DNA of 64,000 bases, taken from assembly GCF_013055795.1 (NCBI RefSeq), contig NZ_JABETO010000030.1, forward strand, positions 6,340 to 70,339, read 5' to 3'. The position numbers were made by a program, and so were the translations under genes. Below, piece by piece: positions 59,352-64,000 of this stretch. The notes beneath the pieces were generated by a model. The model did not search any database. It was given only the letters and a program-made list of their open reading frames with translations, and had not been told where the DNA came from. Within the stretch, counting starts at the first letter, position 1. The number at the start of each line of letters is the position of its first letter. This DNA comes from Streptomyces sp. I05A-00742 (GTDB taxonomy: Bacteria; Actinomycetota; Actinomycetes; Streptomycetales; Streptomycetaceae).

Positions 59352-60863
59352 CTACCGCACTCCCGCCAGCACCTCCGCCGCCGCCACCCCGGACGCCGTG
59401 CTGGCGCCGTGGGTGAAGATCTGCACCGCTCCCGGGGCGGTGGAGCCGGGGAGGCCCATCTCGACGACGATCGCGTCGGGGCGGGCCGTGGTGAGGTCGG
59501 CGAGGGCGCGGCTCATCCAGGCGTGGCGGGGAGCGTCCCGGGTGACGACGACCAGGGGGCGGCCCGCCGCCGGGGCCAGCGCGCGGGTCTCCAGGACGGC
59601 GTCCGGAGCGTCGAGGTCCTGGGGGCGGACACGGACCGAGGTCGTGCCGGGCAGCCGGGCGCGCAGCGGGTCGGCCACGCCCCACGGGGTCTCCTTGGCG
59701 ATGGCCAGGTTGGTGGCGGGGACCAGTTCCACCACGTGGGGCGGGGCGGTCAGGGGCAGCGCGTCCCGGACGGCCCCGGCCAGCCGGAGGGCGCGGCGGG
59801 CGGCGACGAAGCCGATGCCGTCGTCGGCCGGGTCGCCGGACGCGGCCCGCCTCAGCCCGGCCGACCAGTCGGCGAACTCCCTTACGCGGACCGCCGCTTC
59901 GGCGAGGCGTTCCTCGGCGAGGTCCCCGGAGACCACGGCGTCGGCGAGGGCGTCCGTCAGGAGGCGGGCGGTGGACTCCTCGGCGCTCTCGCCGCCGACG
60001 CAGATCGCGTCGACGCCGGCGGCGACGGCTTTCACCGCGGCTCCGCCGATGCCGTGGGGCCCGGAGACGGCACCCATCTCGATGGCGTCGCTGACGATCA
60101 GTCCGTCGAAGCCGAGTTCCTGCCGGAGCAGGTCGTGGAGGATGCGCCGGCTGAGGGTGGCGGGGAGGCCGGGATCGTAGGCGGGGACCAGGAGGTGGCC
60201 GCTCATGACGGCGCGGACGCCCGCCTCCAGGGCGGCCCGGAACGGGGGCAGCGCCCGGTCGGCGATCTCCTCGCGCCCGGCGCCGTAGACGGGCAGGTCG
60301 TGGTGGGAGTCGACGGCGACGTCGCCGTGTCCGGGGAAGTGCTTGGCGCAGGCGGCGACGCCGGCCGAGTGAAGTCCCCGGATCCACGCGCCGGTGTGCC
60401 GGGAGACCACCTCGGGGTCGGCGCCGAAGGCCCGGACGCCGATGACCGGGTTGTCGGGGTTGGAGTTGACGTCCGAGCTGGGCGCGTAGTCGAGGCTCAC
60501 GCCGGCGGCGTGCAACTGGCGGCCGAGGTCGGCGGCGACGGCTCCGGTCAGCGCGGTGTCGTCGACGGTTCCGAGGGCGAGGTTGCCCGGCCGGGTGGAA
60601 CCGGTCGCGGACTCGATCCGGGTGACGTCCCCGGCCTCCTCGTCGATGGCGATGACCAGCGCGGGGTTCTCCGCACGGAGCCGCGCGGTCAGCCGGGCGA
60701 CCTGCTCCGGGGAGACGATGTTGCGCGAGAAGAGCACGACGGAGGCCAGTCCGTCGGCGATGTCCCGCAGGACCCAGTCCGGCGCCTCGGTGCCCACGAA
60801 ACCCGGCTGCAGGACGGAGAGCGCGAGTCGCCGCAACTCGTTGCTGTGCTTGCTGGAGGACAT
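59352..60863 (-). CDS. Glycoside hydrolase family 3 beta-N-acetylhexosaminidase (NagZ-like)
   Basis: 503 residues. TIM-barrel GH3 with VIAIDEEAGDVTRI near 95, the His/Asp catalytic dyad in KHFPGHGDVAVDSHHDLP near 180 and the nucleophile Asp in LIVSDAIEMGAVSG near 255. A C-terminal alpha/beta domain follows. No signal peptide, so cytoplasmic; removes GlcNAc from chitin or muropeptide fragments. ATG 60863 follows GGAGG-like sequence in the minus leader. Two dre-like sites upstream place it in the GlcNAc regulon of DasR. Confidence 0.85.
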   Translation of the reverse strand: MSSSKHSNELRRLALSVLQPGFVGTEAPDWVLRDIADGLASVVLFSRNIVSPEQVARLTARLRAENPALVIAIDEEAGDVTRIESATGSTRPGNLALGTVDDTALTGAVAADLGRQLHAAGVSLDYAPSSDVNSNPDNPVIGVRAFGADPEVVSRHTGAWIRGLHSAGVAACAKHFPGHGDVAVDSHHDLPVYGAGREEIADRALPPFRAALEAGVRAVMSGHLLVPAYDPGLPATLSRRILHDLLRQELGFDGLIVSDAIEMGAVSGPHGIGGAAVKAVAAGVDAICVGGESAEESTARLLTDALADAVVSGDLAEERLAEAAVRVREFADWSAGLRRAASGDPADDGIGFVAARRALRLAGAVRDALPLTAPPHVVELVPATNLAIAKETPWGVADPLRARLPGTTSVRVRPQDLDAPDAVLETRALAPAAGRPLVVVTRDAPRHAWMSRALADLTTARPDAIVVEMGLPGSTAPGAVQIFTHGASTASGVAAAEVLAGVR

Positions 60864-60889
60864 CGGCGGAGCCTTTCGGGCAAGAGCTT

Positions 60890-60901
60890 TGGTATAGACC
60901 A
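60890..60901. promoter_or_regulatory. Proximal DasR dre site
   Basis: TGGTATAGACCA, one change from the core dre palindrome TGGTCTAGACCA, 27 bases upstream of the GH3 start; flanking bases extend the dyad to TTGGT...ACCAA. Confidence 0.7.
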
Positions 60902-61065
60902 AGGAGTGTCCGCTTAGGTTAACCACATGTGTCAAGGGCGGGATGAGGGTGTCGTAGCGGCCTTGTGTGCCCAGTCGGTGACGGTTGGTCAGCTTGACTG
61001 CGGTGAACGGGGCGAGCGGGTCGTCCGGCACGAAGGAGCCCAATTCGGAAGTTGACATCCCGAGT

Positions 61066-61077
61066 TGGTCTAGTCCA
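61066..61077. promoter_or_regulatory. Distal DasR dre-like site
   Basis: TGGTCTAGTCCA, one change from the core dre palindrome, 176 bases upstream of the proximal site's partner gene start and immediately upstream of a minus-strand ATG at 61058. Confidence 0.55.
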
Positions 61078-61387
61078 CCTTGATCGGGTGCACATACAGC
61101 GTGGGGCGCGTGAGGCGCGTGGCCCGGGACATCCGACACGGGCTCAGCGCGCCGCGGGCGACTCGCGGGACCGCGGCCCGAGACGGACGCGGCTCCCGGA
61201 GGGCTGAGCAGCCGGAGAGCCGGCTCCGTCCGCAGTGGAGGGCGGCCCCCTCCGGCCCCCGGCGCCGCCACAACATCCCCACCCCGCACGCGAAGGTGTC
61301 CCCGTCGTGCGACGACACCGACCGCGCGCCCGTGCACCCTTGGCGTTCCCCGATCCGGGGGGCGACGGAAAGGATCCGGAGTACCGC

Positions 61388-62455
61388 ATGCCGACCTCTG
61401 ACCGATATCTCCATCGAGCCGCGTCGGACACCCCCTACTTCAGCGCGGACGGCGAAACCTACCTCGCCCAGACACAACTGAGGGACCTTCAGAAGAACCG
61501 CCCGCTCAGAGTGCTGTCCGAGGGGGACTTCGCCTTCTGGCAGACCTACGGCTACGTCGTGGTGCGGGAGGCCATCCCCGCGGCGTCCGCCCGGCGCCTG
61601 CTGGACTTCGCCTGGGACTTCCAGGGGCTGGACCCCGACCGTCCGGACACCTGGTACGCGGACCGGGAGTGGCGGTCGGACCTGGACCGGGAACTGCACA
61701 TCTACGGGTTCGTGGAGGCGTACCACCACCAGCTCATCTGGGACAGCCGCCAGACCCGGCGGGTCTACGACGCGTTCGTCGACGTGTGGGACTGCGAAGA
61801 GCTCTGGGTGACCCTGGACCGGCTCAACCTCAACCCGCCCAACGTCCGGAACCGTGACCGGTCCCTGATCGAGCGCCGGGAGCGCGGCTTCGACATCGAG
61901 CTCCACTGGGACGTCGACACCTCGCTCGGCATCCTCCCGCAGCGCGTCCAGGGCATCATCGCGCTCAACGACACCCGGCCCGAGTCCGGCGGCTTCCAGT
62001 GCTGCCCCGAGCTGTTCCGCCGCTTCGACCGCTGGAAGGCCCTCCAGCCGGACGACCGGGACCCGATCCGCCCCCGGATCGACCGCGAGGACATGCCCGT
62101 CGTACGCCCCGAGCTGCGGGCCGGCGACCTGCTCATCTGGAACGGCCTGCTGGCGCACGGCGTCGCCCCCAACACCTCGGAGAGCGGGGTGCGTTCGGTC
62201 CAGTACCTGTCCATGATGCCCGCGCTGGAGGAGCACCGGACGCTGCGCGAATCGCGGATCGCCTCGTGGCGGGAGCTCGGCACGCCGGACTGGAACGCGA
62301 CGCTCCTCGGCGACGCGGTGAAGCACGAGTCCCAGCGCTACGGACGGGCCGAACTGAACGACCTGGGCGCCAGGTTGCTGGGCCTCCGGTCCTGGCGCGA
62401 TACCGAGGACCGGGACGAGACCGCGGGGGAAGAGATATGCGCCGCATCTGTCTGA
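61388..62455 (+). CDS. Phytanoyl-CoA-dioxygenase-family Fe(II)/2-oxoglutarate oxygenase
   Basis: 355 residues. Iron ligands His173 and Asp175 in IELHWDVDTSLG and His257 in LLAHGVAPN; 2-oxoglutarate Arg about 269 in SGVRSVQYLSMMP. The family hydroxylates or halogenates small molecules; with HxD present, hydroxylation is expected. ATG 61388 sits after AAGGATCCGGAG. Overlaps the next gene by 19 bases, so first gene of an operon. Confidence 0.75.
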   Translation: MPTSDRYLHRAASDTPYFSADGETYLAQTQLRDLQKNRPLRVLSEGDFAFWQTYGYVVVREAIPAASARRLLDFAWDFQGLDPDRPDTWYADREWRSDLDRELHIYGFVEAYHHQLIWDSRQTRRVYDAFVDVWDCEELWVTLDRLNLNPPNVRNRDRSLIERRERGFDIELHWDVDTSLGILPQRVQGIIALNDTRPESGGFQCCPELFRRFDRWKALQPDDRDPIRPRIDREDMPVVRPELRAGDLLIWNGLLAHGVAPNTSESGVRSVQYLSMMPALEEHRTLRESRIASWRELGTPDWNATLLGDAVKHESQRYGRAELNDLGARLLGLRSWRDTEDRDETAGEEICAASV

Positions 62456-63756
62456 CCCTGCCCACCAACCGGCCCTGCGCGGAGACGATCGCGGCCATCG
62501 GCGCGGAGGCGGCCCACGCCGTCGCGCACTTCGACGTCGACGTGCACCTGCTGATCCTCGACTCCTGCGCACCCGCCACGTACGCCGAACACGCCGAGGC
62601 CGTACGCTGTCTGCCCGGACACCCACGGATCACCGCGCACCACCTCGACGAGGCCGCGCAACGGGACTTCCTCCGGCGGGTCACCGAGGGCACGGGCGCC
62701 GCCAAGCAAGAGCTGCTGCTTGACCTGATGCTCCCGGCCGCCCTCTCCTACGGCGCCTGCACCAACCGCGCGTTCCTGATCGCCGCCGCGCTCGGCTGCG
62801 AGTCCGTTCACCGCAGGGACTCCGACAGCCGGTACCAGACCGTGGACGGCGAGACCGCCTTCCCCGTCCACCACGAGCTCCTGTCCCTCGGCAGGCGCGC
62901 CGCCGACGCCGCCCCCGGCGTCACCGCGACGGCCCTGGCCCCGGACCACCTCGACCGGCGGGTCGCGATGGTGGGCAGCTCGTTCATCGGCGAACTCTCC
63001 GTGGACCTGGGCGAGATCCTGGAACGGGACCCCGATGTCTACCACAACGTGGTCAGACTCTGGGCGCCCGAGGACTGGACCGCCGAGCAGAAGCGCGACC
63101 TCGTCGACGAGTCGTTCCGCGGCGCGGGCACGGAGCCGTTCCGGCGCGACCACTCCCTGCTGACGCTGGTCGACCCGATGCGCGTGGACATGTGCAACAT
63201 CAGCTTCCACGGCGTCCACGAACGCGTACCGCTGCCCCCGGCCACCGACACCATCGGCAGCGACTACTTCCTCATCCACCTCGTCCACGACGCCGCACTC
63301 CCCGGCGTCCTGCACAACCGCAACATCGTCAACTACTACACCGGCGAACGCCGGACCGATTCCGGCTTCACGGCCTACCAGCTCCGCTACGTCAAGTTCC
63401 TGCTGTCGATGCTCTACTTCAACGCCGTCTACGCCCGCATGGCCGAGGCCGGCGAAACGCTGCTTGACGACCGGGGACAGGTACGGGCGTCCGCCGTCGC
63501 CGCGTTCGCCAGGGAGAGCGGCGGGCTTGACCAGGCCGGGAACGTCCGGCGGCTCGACACCCTCGACGCCGCGTACCGCCGCCTGGGCGGCCGGTACGCC
63601 GGGTTCGCCGACCACCTGGCCGCCCGCAGGGAACGCCTCCTCGACGAGGCGCGCCGCGACATCGAGGACTTCGCCCTGCTGACGGAGGCATGGGAAGCGC
63701 TGGTGCGCTCGGCCCGGAGCACCCCCCTCCACCCGGCGACGGGACAGCCCGGATGA
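62437..63756 (+). CDS. DUF6271-like protein
   Basis: 439 residues. Begins MRRICLTLPTNRPCAETIA, with HRRDSDSRYQTVDGETAFPVH near 125, MVGSSFIGELSVDLGEI near 180 and SDYFLIHLVHDAALPGVLHN near 280. The N-terminal beta-strand/helix start and the RRDSDS acidic motif (compare DxD) suggest a GT-A-like nucleotide-sugar or nucleotidyl transferase fold, but no activity is known. The DUF number is from memory. ATG 62437 follows GGGGGAAGAG. Stop overlaps the next start (ATGA). Confidence 0.6.
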   Translation: MRRICLTLPTNRPCAETIAAIGAEAAHAVAHFDVDVHLLILDSCAPATYAEHAEAVRCLPGHPRITAHHLDEAAQRDFLRRVTEGTGAAKQELLLDLMLPAALSYGACTNRAFLIAAALGCESVHRRDSDSRYQTVDGETAFPVHHELLSLGRRAADAAPGVTATALAPDHLDRRVAMVGSSFIGELSVDLGEILERDPDVYHNVVRLWAPEDWTAEQKRDLVDESFRGAGTEPFRRDHSLLTLVDPMRVDMCNISFHGVHERVPLPPATDTIGSDYFLIHLVHDAALPGVLHNRNIVNYYTGERRTDSGFTAYQLRYVKFLLSMLYFNAVYARMAEAGETLLDDRGQVRASAVAAFARESGGLDQAGNVRRLDTLDAAYRRLGGRYAGFADHLAARRERLLDEARRDIEDFALLTEAWEALVRSARSTPLHPATGQPG

Positions 63757-64000
63757 GCACGGCGACCAGCACGCGCACGGGCCAGGACCCGTGCGCGACG
63801 TACGACAGCGCGGCCCTGTTCGCGGCGCTCGCGACCGCCGGCGACGACCGGATCGTCTTCGACCTGGACGGGATCGCGCACCGCCACGACGCACTGCGCC
63901 GCGAACTGCCCGGCGTGGCCGTCCGGTTCGCGATGAAGGCCTGCCCGGTGGACGAGGTGCTCGCCACCCTGGCCCGCAGGGGCGCCGGGGCAGACGCCGC
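63753..64000 (+). CDS. Type III PLP decarboxylase, truncated by window edge
   Basis: First 82 residues. VFDLDGIAHRHDALRRELPG is followed by VRFAMKACPVDEVLATLARRG, in which Lys of AMKACP corresponds to the PLP lysine of the YAVKAN motif in ornithine/diaminopimelate decarboxylases. Translationally coupled to the DUF6271-like gene. A second, distinct decarboxylase of this class lies at 36.2 kb. The rest lies beyond the window. Confidence 0.75.
   Translation, partial: MSTATSTRTGQDPCATYDSAALFAALATAGDDRIVFDLDGIAHRHDALRRELPGVAVRFAMKACPVDEVLATLARRGAGADA

Larger units (their letters stand above)
60864..61387. other. Upstream region of GH3 and oxygenase genes with a coding-like leader
   Basis: Contains both dre sites. 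From minus-strand ATG 61058 a frame in phase with the GH3 gene reads STSELGSFVPDDPLAPFTAV then KLTNRHRLGTQGRYDTLIPP. It is protein-like but not a known part of GH3 enzymes and would have to read through the proximal dre site. It is either a relic of another dre-controlled gene or a leader peptide. 61090-61387 holds only the promoter of the oxygenase gene. Confidence 0.45.

Noticed and set aside
60905..60925. Iron-box-like TTAGGTTAACCAC upstream of the GH3 gene
   Set aside because: Only the left arm matches; the right CCTAA arm is absent.

Overview
The window is chromosomal DNA of a high-GC actinomycete, almost certainly Streptomyces. The support is very GC-rich codon usage, GTG starts, many TetR and LuxR regulators, F420-type and MFS genes, DmdR-type iron boxes, DasR-type dre sites and a DUF475/TerC protein. 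Both edges cut genes. No rRNA, tRNA or CRISPR array was seen.

Layout. 1-2.1 kb: 3' part of a semialdehyde dehydrogenase convergent with an orphan dihydroxyacetone kinase gene (dhaK). 2.1-13.4 kb: an accessory block in decay. It is bounded by two copies of the dhaK leader (a perfect 32-bp direct repeat plus a conserved palindrome). It holds intact conflict-type genes (a SLATT/DUF4231 membrane protein, an HNH-like protein, unknowns) among at least seven broken genes: TPR, DUF3800, a poly-G-fronted unknown, TrmO, a CDF transporter, an IS5-type transposase and others. 13.5-20.7 kb (system A): MFS exporter divergent from a six-gene operon (metal-type binding lipoprotein, FecCD permease, ATPase, DUF4213/DUF364 protein, PduX-like GHMP kinase, unusual PLP beta-family enzyme), with a Zur-like box between them. 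20.9-23.9 kb: DUF475 membrane protein, LLM oxidoreductase, histidine phosphatase. 23.9-28.4 kb (system C): compact minus-strand operon of a cucumopine-synthase-like protein, an FAD amine oxidase, and an EhpF/EhpG-like acyl-adenylating and acyl-reducing pair.

28.4-33.7 kb: an AT-richer gap, then four glycosyltransferase genes, the last two a tandem pair with nearly identical 5' halves. 33.7-45 kb (system B): divergent iron-box-controlled operons. Leftward run a clavaminate-synthase-like oxygenase, SbnB-like and SbnA-like enzymes (a 2,3-diaminopropionate module), an SbnH-like decarboxylase and a MATE exporter. Rightward run a complete oligopeptide/nickel-type ABC importer. Together they look like synthesis, export and re-uptake of a small amino-acid-derived metallophore.

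45-61 kb: mostly ordinary Streptomyces genes (hydrolase/TetR pair, small membrane proteins, LuxR-LAL regulator, two MFS exporters, K+ channel, TetR, and a GH3 N-acetylhexosaminidase behind two dre sites). 61.4-64 kb: start of another amino-acid-tailoring operon (PhyH-type oxygenase, DUF6271-like protein, type III PLP decarboxylase) running off the edge.

The strongest candidates for undescribed biology are systems B, A and C, in that order. All functional proposals come from motif reading without database searches.
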